Part shown: positions 47,390 through 55,841 of the stretch, piece by piece
How the letters are laid out: the number at the start of each line of letters is the position of its first letter
How positions within the stretch are numbered: the stretch's first letter is position 1
Source of the DNA: Methanosarcinaceae archaeon
GTDB taxonomy: Archaea; Halobacteriota; Methanosarcinia; Methanosarcinales; Methanosarcinaceae
Length of the DNA: 64,000 nucleotides
Assembly (NCBI GenBank): GCA_020055655.1
Contig: JAIPUR010000005.1
Coordinates: 1 to 64,000 of the forward strand
Reading direction: 5' to 3'
Made by a program: the position numbers and the translations under genes
The notes under the pieces: model-generated
What the model was told of the DNA's origin: nothing
Database searches by the model: none
The model's input: the letters and a program-made list of their open reading frames with translations, nothing else

Positions 47390-48745
47390 TCATCTCCTGT
47401 CAACTAACCTCTTTGGTCTGCCTTTGATACGATATAATTCAAGCTCTCCAGGCCCTACATAGTTGAAAATGATGTTCAGAATTCCCTCAGAATGCGCATT
47501 TTCCAGATTTTTTTTGTACTTAAAAAAGGATTCCAGGAAATTATTCTCTATGACATTTTCATCACATTGAGCTACATCATTGCATTCCATGCTCACTCTC
47601 AGGGTCACCTCACCTTCATCTTCTCCACCATAAAGGAAGGCTTCATATTCACCTGTAAGATATTCCATATTCACTCTCTGGAAAACTCCCTTTTCAATAT
47701 CAACACGATTGAACGGTGTTCCAGCTATCCAAAAAGTCTCAGCTTCCCTTTCCGGATTCATTATCTTCATGTGCGTTCTTCCACAGGCGCATTTGTCCCG
47801 TGTCATTACAACCGTTGTGTCTTCAGTATCATAGTTCAAAAGAAGGTTGCCACTTTTAGCACCTACTGGAAGTAATGTTGTGAGCACCATTCTACCACAT
47901 TCCCCGTCCTTTACAAATTTGCTTATTTGAGGATCATAAACATCCATATGTACCAGGTCTTCTGGAACATGTAATCCACTTATGTCACTACATTCACCGC
48001 ACATGGTTCCTTCAGTGCTACCATAGGTATTGTATACATCACAGTTCCATATTTCAGAAACATATTGGCGTGCTTCTTCTGGGAAACTCTCGCCACCTAC
48101 AACAAGACGCTGAATGCTCGATTCTGTGGGATCAATACCTTCGGCTTTCATTCTTTTTGCCAAACGTATAAGTTTAAAGATACTAGCTACAATAGAGGTT
48201 GGTTTGTAAGATTCCATGATCCTTACTGGAAATGTACATTTACCTTCCGGTATGATGCTCATCCCTATGCTTCTGGCTGCCAATGTCATGGTATTAGCAC
48301 CAATATTCATTCCGTATGAGGCACAAACAACTACCCTGTCCTCTTCATTGAATCCCTGGGACATAAAACTACGTGAATATTTTTCTGCATATCTTTCCCA
48401 ATCTTCCCATGTCAGGAAGAAAGATTTCGGTGTTCCGCTGGTCCCACTGGTTTCATGGACAGTGAATACATCCTTCCAGTCAACTGATTTAAAACCAAAA
48501 TCCTCTTTTTCAGGAGGTTGATTCTCACGGATGGTCTTTCCTGAGATGATAGGAAGTTCAAGCAGGTCTTCATGGGACCTTATATCAGAAGCTTTTATAT
48601 TATGCTCCCTGAACCATTTTTTGTAGAAAAGTGAGTTTTCAGCAGCATATTGTACTGTGTACCTGACCCTTTCATCGACAATGGAATCGAGTTCTGCTCT
48701 TTCCATGGTCTCAATGTCTGAATTATAGTATCTTCTTTTATTCAT
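47390..48745 (-). CDS. Coenzyme F390 synthetase-like / phenylacetate-CoA ligase family enzyme
   Basis: 451 residues of the adenylate-forming family: HETSGTSGTPKSFFLTWEDW is the phosphate-binding loop, VVGGESFPEEARQ and YNTYGSTEGTMCGEC follow, then LLNYDTEDTT and KCACGRTHMKIMNPERE. The relatives in methanogens are F390 synthetases, which adenylate or guanylylate coenzyme F420 under oxygen stress, and PaaK-type CoA ligases. I cannot separate them by sequence. A palindrome sits just upstream of its TATA element. Confidence 0.75.
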   Translation of the reverse strand: MNKRRYYNSDIETMERAELDSIVDERVRYTVQYAAENSLFYKKWFREHNIKASDIRSHEDLLELPIISGKTIRENQPPEKEDFGFKSVDWKDVFTVHETSGTSGTPKSFFLTWEDWERYAEKYSRSFMSQGFNEEDRVVVCASYGMNIGANTMTLAARSIGMSIIPEGKCTFPVRIMESYKPTSIVASIFKLIRLAKRMKAEGIDPTESSIQRLVVGGESFPEEARQYVSEIWNCDVYNTYGSTEGTMCGECSDISGLHVPEDLVHMDVYDPQISKFVKDGECGRMVLTTLLPVGAKSGNLLLNYDTEDTTVVMTRDKCACGRTHMKIMNPEREAETFWIAGTPFNRVDIEKGVFQRVNMEYLTGEYEAFLYGGEDEGEVTLRVSMECNDVAQCDENVIENNFLESFFKYKKNLENAHSEGILNIIFNYVGPGELELYRIKGRPKRLVDRR

Positions 48746-48783
48746 CTTTGATCGGACCCATCCATCGCATAGTTTCTTAATTC

Positions 48784-48808
48784 TTTAATTATATCGATCA
48801 TATGATCG
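48784..48808 (-). promoter_or_regulatory. TATA box with adjoining 14-bp palindrome
   Basis: The perfect palindrome CGATCATATGATCG (48795-48808) abuts a TATA-like ATATAATTAAAG (48784-48795) about 40 bases upstream of the ligase start. A looser related site, ATATCATACGATAT, is at 48875-48888. Such placement fits an operator for a dimeric regulator. Confidence 0.45.
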
Positions 48809-48933
48809 CTTTAATTTCAAGGTATCTTACAATTCTAATTCCGGCAAATTAAAGGTATTATATTTTGTTATTTTATATCATACGATATCGCTTTTAAATA
48901 ATCAATGTTCATCTGACAAAAAAGGAAAGGAAA

Positions 48934-49203
48934 TCATATTCCTTTCGAAACCATAAGTTTTATGAACTCTGTGGATTCCATCACAGGAGAACTTTGTATA
49001 TAACAAATATCGGACCATGGAAGGTTAAATTCAGCATATGCTTCCGGACTTTCGGTTTCATAGAGCATGAAATACCTTCCACCGTTGAGATCGACCCATT
49101 GGTTTATAATTTTTATGTTTGCAGGAGGGCGTAACTCCTTAAAGTGCTGAATTATCTTTTCACTATCTTTTGGTTCCCAGGTGCTTATACTAAAGAATAA
49201 CAT
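48934..49203 (-). CDS. DUF3303 family protein
   Basis: 89 residues with a ferredoxin-like alpha-beta pattern: MLFFSISTWEPKDSEKIIQH, IINQWVDLNGGRYFMLYETE and FNLPWSDICYIQSSPVMES. This matches DUF3303, a small dimeric alpha-beta barrel family without known role. It is followed after 30 bases upstream-wise by the DUF378 gene on the same strand, so the two may be one operon with the DUF378 gene first. Confidence 0.8.
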   Translation of the reverse strand: MLFFSISTWEPKDSEKIIQHFKELRPPANIKIINQWVDLNGGRYFMLYETESPEAYAEFNLPWSDICYIQSSPVMESTEFIKLMVSKGI

Positions 49204-49233
49204 TTATTCCTCCTAATTAACAATTATCTATTT

Positions 49234-49428
49234 TTATTTCTTGGTAGCAGCGAAATATATCATATAAACTGCTGAAAGACCCACCACAATGTAAACTATT
49301 CTGGATATTAATGACATTTCACCGAAGATCGTTGCAACAAGATCGAAATTAAAAGCGCCAACAAGCCCCCAGTTTAGACCACCAATAACGACTAAAGCTA
49401 ATGCTACTAGATCAATACTTTTAAACAT
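49234..49428 (-). CDS. DUF378 small membrane protein
   Basis: 64 residues with two membrane helices and the family core VIGGLNWGLVGAFNFDLVA, then IVYIVVGLSAVYMIYFA. DUF378 proteins are widespread and uncharacterised. The start follows a GGGGGTGAG site. The DUF3303 gene follows after 30 bases. Confidence 0.88.
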   Translation of the reverse strand: MFKSIDLVALALVVIGGLNWGLVGAFNFDLVATIFGEMSLISRIVYIVVGLSAVYMIYFAATKK

Positions 49429-49897
49429 TTTCTTCTCACCCCCGTGGAATTGATAATATAACTTTATAAATTAAGCTATATAAGTTTGATTGATTATTTT
49501 AAAAAAAGTTATAATTTTTTGTTTATGATTTTCCCTTTATTTTCTCTTTTTGAAATCACAACATATATGCTCGTAAAATTGCAAACGTGAATCCTGCCGG
49601 GCATAAAGATTTTTATAAGAGTCTTAAAGTTAACCTGTAGTGACATCGTTGATCGGAAGAATGTTAGCTAGAGCATTGACAGTGATCATGATGAAAAAAG
49701 TTACCAGCACGACAATTCTAATCATTGTGGTCTTATATTTCCTTTCTATGCCTTTTCCTTTCCTATGAATAACTATGCCTTTAGATAGATTGAAATGTCA
49801 CCACTGTCAGTCCATTCCAACAATCATATATTGGTTGGGAAGTAAATAAGTATTTAGAACGAGCATAAAAAAATCTATTGTTCTGATACATGTTTAC
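49429..49897. other. Intergenic region, possible tiny membrane peptide
   Basis: About 470 bases. On the plus strand a frame near 49649-49768 could encode 39 residues from TTG ending in a hydrophobic segment (TILIIVVLYFLSMPFPF). No ribosome site is clear and I do not call it. Nothing else is seen. Confidence 0.35.
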
Positions 49898-50494
49898 TCA
49901 TGCTTGTGTTTGTAGTAATTTTTTGAGTTGAATGAAGTGCTTATCGATAAATACTACTACAACAATTAAAGCCATGGTAATCCAAATTAACTGCATTATT
50001 CCAGATTGTAGATCTGTTCCTATTAACCAGGCATGAATGAAAATCAACAAGAAAGCTATGTAATTTAGATAATGTAATTTAATCCATTTCCTTCCAAGCT
50101 TCTTTCTATAGAACCCAGCTGAAACAGCAATTATTATTAGGTAGAATGCGGGTCTCCCGGCAAGCTCTAAAAAGTCCATCAATGGATAAAATACTGGAAC
50201 TAAAACTGATGCACTCTTTTCTTCAAAAGCAAATGCAATAGGATGTAAAATCATTAGAAGAATACCAATCTTGGCAAGGAAATGATGTATTGCAATAAAC
50301 CCTTTGCCAAAGACTTTTTTCATCTGGATCATGTATTCAGATGATAATATTGCTAAAAAAATAAAGAAGTATGCAAACAATCCTGTAGCTCTATCGACCA
50401 TACGCAAAGGATTATCTTTTTCTTGAAAAAGTGAGAGCATGAGAATTCCAGAAATCAGAACCACAAATGATAGAATCTTAATTTTGGTTTGCAT
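49898..50494 (-). CDS. Ferric-reductase-like membrane protein
   Basis: 198 residues with about six membrane helices. Conserved histidines lie in IAIHHFLAKIGILLMILHPI and IKLHYLNYIAFLLIFIHAW, the pairs expected to hold haem in ferric-reductase-like or MsrQ-like domains. No flavin or NAD domain is attached, so electrons must come from a partner. ATG 50494 follows AGGTGAT. No neighbour suggests the partner. Confidence 0.75.
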   Translation of the reverse strand: MQTKIKILSFVVLISGILMLSLFQEKDNPLRMVDRATGLFAYFFIFLAILSSEYMIQMKKVFGKGFIAIHHFLAKIGILLMILHPIAFAFEEKSASVLVPVFYPLMDFLELAGRPAFYLIIIAVSAGFYRKKLGRKWIKLHYLNYIAFLLIFIHAWLIGTDLQSGIMQLIWITMALIVVVVFIDKHFIQLKKLLQTQA

Positions 50495-50816
50495 TTTTAA
50501 TCACCTATAGATTAGAAACTTCGATCCAATAAATTTTCTAGTGTTCCGTAAATGAAGTAAAAAAACATAAAGTAAAGCCTACAAACCAATCTCCCTTAGC
50601 AAATCCATTCCAACATGCCTATTTTACAATCTCTTTTCTCTTATATATTCATTTTTGTGTTAAATTAGTAAACAAAAAAGTCAAAGGAAATTATGTGCCT
50701 AAAAATGGAGTAACCTTTTTATTTATACTTATCCCAAGCATCCCATGAAAAACTAAAGATCTTTAAGTCATTGATCACGGTTATACTTATAAACTTATAA
50801 ATACAAATTCTATTCA
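50495..50816. other. Intergenic region, nothing recognised
   Basis: About 320 AT-rich bases between the ferric-reductase-like gene and the DUF523/DUF1722 relic. TATA-like sequences occur near 50640 and 50780-50800. No gene, RNA or repeat is seen. Confidence 0.5.
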
Positions 50817-51069
50817 ATGAGAGACTTTCCAAAACCAATTGCACTTGTTAGCAGGTGTGTTGAAGTTGATAAGGTACGCTATAATGGACAGGTGATTCCC
50901 TCAAAGGTCGTACATGATGTGAAAGTATATGCTGGTGCAAGTATGGCTCCAATTGTCGAAAAAGGTGCAGGGCTCTTGCAAAAGAAGTTATTTCCAGGAT
51001 TCGTTCTTGTATCCATATCCTGAAAAACTTAAAGCTGAAGTGGATGACCGAAGAGAAAAATACTATTAG
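50817..51069 (+). pseudogene. Collapsed DUF523-DUF1722 gene
   Basis: The first 35 codons read ALVSRCVEVDKVRYNGQVIP, the opening of DUF523 (usually SKCL...CRYNG). The frame then passes through a GAGLL segment resembling later DUF523 sequence, and a +1 shift near 50990 gives SYFQDSFLYPYPEKLKAEVD and a stop at 51069, which resembles the end of DUF1722. Intact two-domain proteins are about 320 residues, so most of the gene is deleted. Confidence 0.5.
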
Positions 51070-51137
51070 AGAGACTAATATATTGAAAATATTCAATTAC
51101 TGTGGACAAATAATTTTCATTCCTAAATGGGGGTTTT

Positions 51138-51752
51138 GTGTTGAGCAAGAGAACTAATCTATTTTTACAGTTTTCAAAACTGTTTTATTCTTTTTTCTTT
51201 AGTCAAAGAGAAGAGAATCCTGATGCAGACATTGATGAGTGGAGTATTAGCCCATCTGAGCTTTGTGCAGGAGAGATATTGAACATAGAAGGTAAAACAA
51301 GACCTGAAGAAAATATTGGTATGAATGTTTCATTCTCAGTATCCTCCCCAGTTGTCGATGGAATTTACAAATATACTTTTGACAATGTTCGTATACCAGG
51401 CGGCAGCAACAGTTTTAGAGTCAGGTCACAAAAAGTAGATGATCTTAATTTTATTGTGCGTATGTTTGTAGACTTTAAAAGAAGTTTTGATGCAGAGAAT
51501 GGAGTTGCCGAATTCTTTGAAAAGAACATCCCTTCAGGAAATTATGAAATAACAATAGAAGGCAATGCACTAGATGGTGAAAAAGAAGTTAAAATAGATT
51601 TCATAGCCAGCCAGACAATAAGAGCAGATGAAAAAGGAAACTTTAGTTACCAATATGATACCGGTTCACTCCCCGATGGAGATTTTATAGTGACAATAGG
51701 TAACAATGAAAAAACAATTAAATTAATGCCTTCTCAACGTGATGAAAAATGA
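51138..51752 (+). CDS. Hypothetical beta-rich protein
   Basis: 204 residues, GTG start after GGGGG. I do not recognise a family. The first 25 residues are weakly hydrophobic (LFLQFSKLFYSFFFSQ) and could be a poor signal. The rest looks like two beta-sandwich repeats with ISPSELCAGEILNIEGKT and GNYEITIEGNALDGEKEV, and SLPDGDFIVTIGNN at the end, as in archaeal surface proteins with Ig-like modules. It lies directly behind the DUF523/DUF1722 relic. Confidence 0.65.
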   Translation: MLSKRTNLFLQFSKLFYSFFFSQREENPDADIDEWSISPSELCAGEILNIEGKTRPEENIGMNVSFSVSSPVVDGIYKYTFDNVRIPGGSNSFRVRSQKVDDLNFIVRMFVDFKRSFDAENGVAEFFEKNIPSGNYEITIEGNALDGEKEVKIDFIASQTIRADEKGNFSYQYDTGSLPDGDFIVTIGNNEKTIKLMPSQRDEK

Positions 51753-52051
51753 ATCTTTAACATTTGTATAAACGTTTTTATCAACTAAACATAGACATGG
51801 ATGCACATTTTTATGAAATCAAATTTCAAGTTCTAACATGAGCATTTGATATATTTCAGTATATTAGAAAATGCGCATCAAACAAGACATATAATTTCGA
51901 AGTGTACTGTTTTTACTAAAGTGTATTCTGAGGATCAACATAAATGAGCTGGATAGCAAGCGTGGCGATTGAAGGCAGCAAACTCTCCTTCAAGATAATT
52001 TCTATCGAATAATCCTGGGCTCATCTTTGTTCATCCTGTTACTGCAAATAC
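51753..52051. other. Intergenic region, nothing recognised
   Basis: About 300 bases after the beta-rich protein. No frame, RNA fold or repeat could be supported. Confidence 0.5.
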
Positions 52052-52288
52052 CTACCATATCCTGGAACTCATTCCATGGAAGTGCATAAACACTGTTTTT
52101 CTGTTAAGCCCGGTAATTCCAGCAATATCTATAATTGAACGTGGATTCTCCAAAATACTTAAAGTGTGTAATGATGAAAATTTTAATATCTTATTCAATG
52201 GAAGACGAGAATATCCCACAATAATATTTCTCAATGAACGAGAATGTAATGATTCAGAAACCTGTAAGAAAAAGTTAATTTCATGCAT
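52052..52288 (-). pseudogene. Possible helix-turn-helix fragment
   Basis: A 78-codon frame with ATG start whose C-terminal half (HTLSILENPRSIIDIAGITG followed by LNRKTVF) resembles the helix-turn-helix of ArsR/winged-helix regulators. The protein ends within what would be the wing. It is short for such a regulator and stands alone, so it is probably a remnant. Confidence 0.3.
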
Positions 52289-52356
52289 TACCAGTCTTTT
52301 CTGAATATCACGGTAACCGAGGAGTTGAACTCATACAATAATCATGAATATGTGAA

Positions 52357-52403
52357 CTTTTCATCATCCGAAACACATAAATCTGCAATAAGTAATATTG
52401 TGT
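52357..52403 (+). promoter_or_regulatory. Conserved promoter of small membrane protein copy A
   Basis: These 47 bases are identical to 61871-61917. They contain CCGAAAC (BRE-like) and ACATAAAT (TATA-like), about 25 bases before the ATG, which points to a leaderless or nearly leaderless transcript. Confidence 0.6.
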
Positions 52404-52589
52404 ATGGAGTTTAGAAGAGACTTTTATGTGTCTGCTTTTGTCGGTGCATCGCTTTCCTATATATTCAATGTAATAGCATTCACGGGTGAATTAGATCTGT
52501 TCAGATGGTTTGTGTTCGCCGTGTTTTTCCTCATTGTGACGTATGGTTTTGAGAAATTTATAAACTGGGCAAATAGATTTGAAGACTAA
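52404..52589 (+). CDS. Duplicated 61-residue membrane protein, copy A
   Basis: MEFRRDFYVSAFVGASLSYI starts a protein with two membrane helices and a conserved polar tail FEKFINWANRFED. It differs from copy B (61918-62103) at about five residues and is preceded by an identical promoter block. Both copies stay open and most base differences are silent or conservative, so both are likely functional. No family is recognised. A TTG two codons upstream is possible, but the ATG fits the leaderless promoter. Confidence 0.65.
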   Translation: MEFRRDFYVSAFVGASLSYIFNVIAFTGELDLFRWFVFAVFFLIVTYGFEKFINWANRFED

Positions 52590-52678
52590 CAAATGTAGTA
52601 AGTAATCTTGGAATTCATGTAAAACAAACTTCCATTCTGTTTTTTGGGAGAAAAAGATGATAGGATCAGATTAAATCA

Positions 52679-52780
52679 GGCTCTGTAGAAATCCTTGATA
52701 TTTGGGTAAATGAAAGTTAACTAAAATTCATAAAGTACTTGGTGTTATTGAATGTTTTTGCTAGGTTTTCTACAGAACCC
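52679..52780. mobile_element. MITE with 15-bp terminal inverted repeats
   Basis: A 102-base element. Left end GGCTCTGTAGAAAT (52679-52692) and right end TTTTCTACAGAACCC (52766-52780) are inverted repeats. The right end matches the ATTTCTACAGAGCCC end that follows the transposase relic at 62855-62920, so a local insertion sequence could have mobilised it. No frame lies inside. A target duplication is not obvious. Confidence 0.6.
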
Positions 52781-52798
52781 ATTTTTTCTTAACAAACC

Positions 52799-52845
52799 TC
52801 GCTTGTATAATCTTTTTATAAGCGTTGTATTTGTACTTTAATGCC
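52799..52845 (+). repeat. Repeated promoter-like block, copy 1
   Basis: CTTGTATAATCTTTTTATA and then GTTGTATTTGTACTTTAATG are nearly identical to 61682-61728. Here the block ends in ATG (52841) of a short frame that soon breaks; in the other copy the same position is ACG. It may be a duplicated leaderless promoter of a lost gene. Confidence 0.5.
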
Positions 52846-53154
52846 GATGGCTATCACTATTAAAGGTACTGCATTTCCACTCGGTGAAATAAAAAAAGGT
52901 TGGGGATTCCATTTTCTGAAGCAGAGAATGTCATCTATTCTCTCAAAGGTTCTGTGCTTCGTATATGCCCACGGGATAGACCCCACGAATGTGACTTTTC
53001 TGAAGATCCTTTTGATCTTACTGCCCTTGGAATTTTCTTGAACATAAGTTCGAGTCAAAGCTACATATTATTTCTAAACGTGGAGTTAGGGGGGCCAATT
53101 GAAGAACAGCATTTATTCAGAAGTGGTTTATGGGCACGCATGAGGAGGGTTTTC

Positions 53155-53346
53155 ATGTGTGAGTACAGGTTATTTTTAATTGATATTATTGGAGCGATTG
53201 ATGAGATCGAAGAGTTCACTTCAGGAATGGACTTCACTGAATTTCTCAACCATAGGAAAAACCAGAAGGTAGTTGTGAAGAATATCGAAATCATTGGTGA
53301 AGCCGCTAAGAATGTGCCAGATGAGATAAAAGAATTTTTTATATAG
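53155..53346 (+). pseudogene. Truncated HepT-like HEPN toxin
   Basis: ATG 53155 follows GAGGAGG. The 63 residues match the N-terminal half of HepT (DUF86): FLIDIIGAIDEIEEFTSGMD, then FLNHRKNQKVVVKNIEIIGE and AAKNVPDEIKEFF. The frame stops there, before the RX4-6H active-site motif of HEPN ribonucleases, so it should be inactive. The usual partner, an MNT nucleotidyltransferase antitoxin, is absent; 300 bases of broken frames precede it. Confidence 0.6.
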
Positions 53347-53366
53347 AAAAAGGCTTTCTAAAAACT

Positions 53367-53765
53367 CTACTCTTTAATCTCTTCTTCTGTTTCCTCTGGC
53401 TTTTCTTCCATTATCTTGAGTTCACATTTATTGTCCACATCGCATACAATATGTGCGGTGCCAAATACCTCTTTTAAAGGGACAACAAAACCCAATCCTG
53501 TTCCTGGTTTGTTCAAACCCACTTCTTCATTGATAACATTTATTATACCACTGGCTTTTTCAGATTCTGCAAGTGTTAAAACTATTTCTTTTTCTGGCTC
53601 TATAAACATTCCGAGCAGTTTCTTGTTCTCATGAACCCCTCTACCACGCCCAAAAACGATGGTCCCACCTTTTGCACCTGCTTTGCAGGATGCATTTACT
53701 ACCTCGTCACCCCAGCCTTTCTTTACTATGCTTACTATCAGTACCAGATTATTTTCATCATTCAT
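53367..53765 (-). CDS. P-II-like signalling protein
   Basis: 132 residues with the P-II fold pattern: VLIVSIVKKGWGDEVVNASC, AKGGTIVFGRGRG (T-loop region, shortened), EPEKEIVLTLAESEKASGII and GTGLGFVVPLKEVFG. The uridylylated tyrosine of GlnB is absent. It overlaps the end of the DUF1538 gene by eight bases. P-II proteins control a transporter next to them, so this one probably regulates the DUF1538 pair in response to nucleotides or a metabolite. Confidence 0.8.
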   Translation of the reverse strand: MNDENNLVLIVSIVKKGWGDEVVNASCKAGAKGGTIVFGRGRGVHENKKLLGMFIEPEKEIVLTLAESEKASGIINVINEEVGLNKPGTGLGFVVPLKEVFGTAHIVCDVDNKCELKIMEEKPEETEEEIKE

Positions 53766-54483
53766 TATTTCTCAATCCTATATATTTTACGTATACACCT
53801 AAAAGCATTACAAAAATGATTGGGGCCAGGGCAATCAATGCTATCATACCAAAGCCATCAATAACCGGGTCTCTGCCCCCAAGTGATGAAGCAACGCCTA
53901 CTGCCATAGACATCAAAAAAGTGACAGCCATTGGTCCGGTGGCCACCCCTCCTGAATCAAAAGCGATGGCTACGTAATCCTTGTCGCTTATCCACATCAG
54001 CAGTATCGACAACATATAGGCTGGTATTACTATATATAAAAAAGGAATATCATAGACCAATTTTGTCATGGCTATGCCAACAAATACTGCAACAGCTATG
54101 GATAAAGTATAAAGCATGAGATTTGCCCGAATATATCCACTGGATGATTTCTCTATTTGGTAGCACAATACTCTAACGGCAGGTTCTGCAAAAGTAGCAA
54201 GGAAACCAAGAAGAATTCCAACCGGAATTACTATCCATGTTTGCTCAAAACTACCGAAGAAGTAACCCATCTCTAAACCCACAGCAAAAAAACCATTATA
54301 AACACCATAGAGGAACAATATCATTCCTACAGCAGTCATGCTTATTCCCAGTGACAGTTTTATAAGCTCTGAAGATGGGAATTTAAGGTATAATATCTGA
54401 AAAATAATGAAGAATATTATGAGGGGCATCAAAGCCTCAAAGACCTCTAGAACGATGGCAAGCAGAGTCTGTCCATGTTCCAC
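53758..54483 (-). CDS. DUF1538 membrane protein, second half
   Basis: 241 residues with seven or so membrane helices. The conserved core is VAIAFDSGGVATGPMAVTFL with DGFGMIALIALAPI after it. This motif also occurs in the preceding gene (YDAGGVTTGPMTVPVILAL), so the two are homologous halves of what is often one protein of about 480 residues. GTG start five bases behind the stop of the first half. A transporter role is inferred from the P-II gene that follows. Confidence 0.8.
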   Translation of the reverse strand: MEHGQTLLAIVLEVFEALMPLIIFFIIFQILYLKFPSSELIKLSLGISMTAVGMILFLYGVYNGFFAVGLEMGYFFGSFEQTWIVIPVGILLGFLATFAEPAVRVLCYQIEKSSSGYIRANLMLYTLSIAVAVFVGIAMTKLVYDIPFLYIVIPAYMLSILLMWISDKDYVAIAFDSGGVATGPMAVTFLMSMAVGVASSLGGRDPVIDGFGMIALIALAPIIFVMLLGVYVKYIGLRNNE

Positions 54484-54488
54484 ACTGC

Positions 54489-55178
54489 TCAGGCAAACAC
54501 CCCCATAAGCATTACGCTGATTATCGGTCCAATGGATGCTAGTCCGATGAGCCCGAAACCATCGGAAAGTTCTGATTTATCACCCAGCACAGAAGCAGTA
54601 CCTATACCAAGTGCAAGTATAACCGGGACGGTCATGGGTCCTGTTGTCACGCCGCCAGCATCGTAGGCGATGGCAATGTACTCAGGTTTTGTTAAAAAGG
54701 AAAGTATTATGACGATCAGGTACCCAGCTGTCAGAAGATATTTTATCGGTACATTATAAATGATCCTTAGCATTGAGACCGATACAAAGAAGCCCACACC
54801 GCAAGCAATGGAAAATATCAATAAATTACGAGAAATACCATCAGTTGACACAGAATTGATCATGGTGCTCAATAACCTTACATCAGGTTCTGCAAGTGTT
54901 GCCATGAAAGAGAGCAAAAATGCAACTGCTACTATGAATATCACTGAATTATGCTTTGGCAGTTCAGCGCCGATCGATTCACCTAGTGGCAGCATTCCTA
55001 TCTTTACGCCCATCAGGAAAAACACCATACCTACAATCACCAGCAGTACTCCTGTAATGAATGATATTAATATATCAGAACTCATACCTATTATGAGAAT
55101 AATTACAATAATTGCCACGCTAAGGGGCAGCACAGCCATGACAACTTCCTTGAATGTTTCTTTAAAATCATCTATCAT
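54489..55178 (-). CDS. DUF1538 membrane protein, first half
   Basis: 229 residues. Membrane helices with the repeat core AIAYDAGGVTTGPMTVPVIL and LSDGFGLIGLASIGPIISV, and an acidic loop LATLAEPDVRLL that recurs in the second half as FATFAEPAVRVL. ATG start. It is the first of three tightly spaced genes ending with the P-II gene. Substrate unknown. Confidence 0.8.
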   Translation of the reverse strand: MIDDFKETFKEVVMAVLPLSVAIIVIILIIGMSSDILISFITGVLLVIVGMVFFLMGVKIGMLPLGESIGAELPKHNSVIFIVAVAFLLSFMATLAEPDVRLLSTMINSVSTDGISRNLLIFSIACGVGFFVSVSMLRIIYNVPIKYLLTAGYLIVIILSFLTKPEYIAIAYDAGGVTTGPMTVPVILALGIGTASVLGDKSELSDGFGLIGLASIGPIISVMLMGVFA

Positions 55179-55316
55179 GGTATTATTCTCTTTTTAGCCC
55201 CTTATATTAAAGTTCACAGATATGACAATCCTATTTCTAAAGTTGACCTTGTTTACAATACAATAAACTGGAAAATATCCAACATATCATATCTCATATT
55301 GTCTATAAAAATATTG

Positions 55317-55658
55317 TCATCTAATTTTGAAATTATGTCTGAATGCACATAGGGAAATAAAGTATCCATGCTGAGAAGTATCGATTCTCTTTCCAGGTAT
55401 ATTCAGTTTGAAGTAACCACGACTTCCATTAATAGATTCTATTAATTGAAGATCTTCATGTTCTCTAATAAAATGAGTTGTTATGTTTTTATCAATTGTT
55501 TCGCAATCATAGCTAATCAAAGTACCATCAAAAGTACAAAAATCAACTACAAAACTCTCTGAGAATTCAACCGAATCTAAAATTTCACCATTGTTTTGCA
55601 GGGTCTCTTTAATAATTGCAGCGACAATATGAGTTCCCTTCTGATATAATAATCGGTG
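55317..55658 (-). pseudogene. Unrecognised open stretch, possible gene relic
   Basis: The minus strand is open from TAG at 55659-55661 to the stop at 55317, 113 codons, but the only start is an internal TTG. The sequence GTLISYDCETIDKNITTHF with FIREHEDLQLIE slightly recalls the end of Sun/NSUN methyltransferases, and the end (HGYFISLCAFRHNF) does too. I would not assign it. Confidence 0.25.
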
Positions 55659-55841
55659 CTACTCATGCATTCAATAGAAAAAAGCCACTTATATTCAGCG
55701 ATGTAAACGAAGTTGAGACATCATCAGAACTAAAAGACAGCTTGAAGAAAAAATATATCCATTATTTGCTAACTTTCTGGCTGGTCCGGCTTGAAGCTGC
55801 AGCTTTAGTATATCTTGTCTATAAAATCGGAACGGAATAGC

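Noticed and set aside
52841-53154. Broken frames between the repeated promoter and the HepT fragment
   Set aside because: Two frames can be read (MPMAITIKGTAFPLGEIKK, then a shift to GWGIPFSEAENVIYSL) but neither matches a family I know; probably decayed DNA.
55616-55840. 74-residue plus-strand frame ahead of the portal fragment
   Set aside because: It starts with TTG without a ribosome site, has no family and overlaps an open frame on the other strand.
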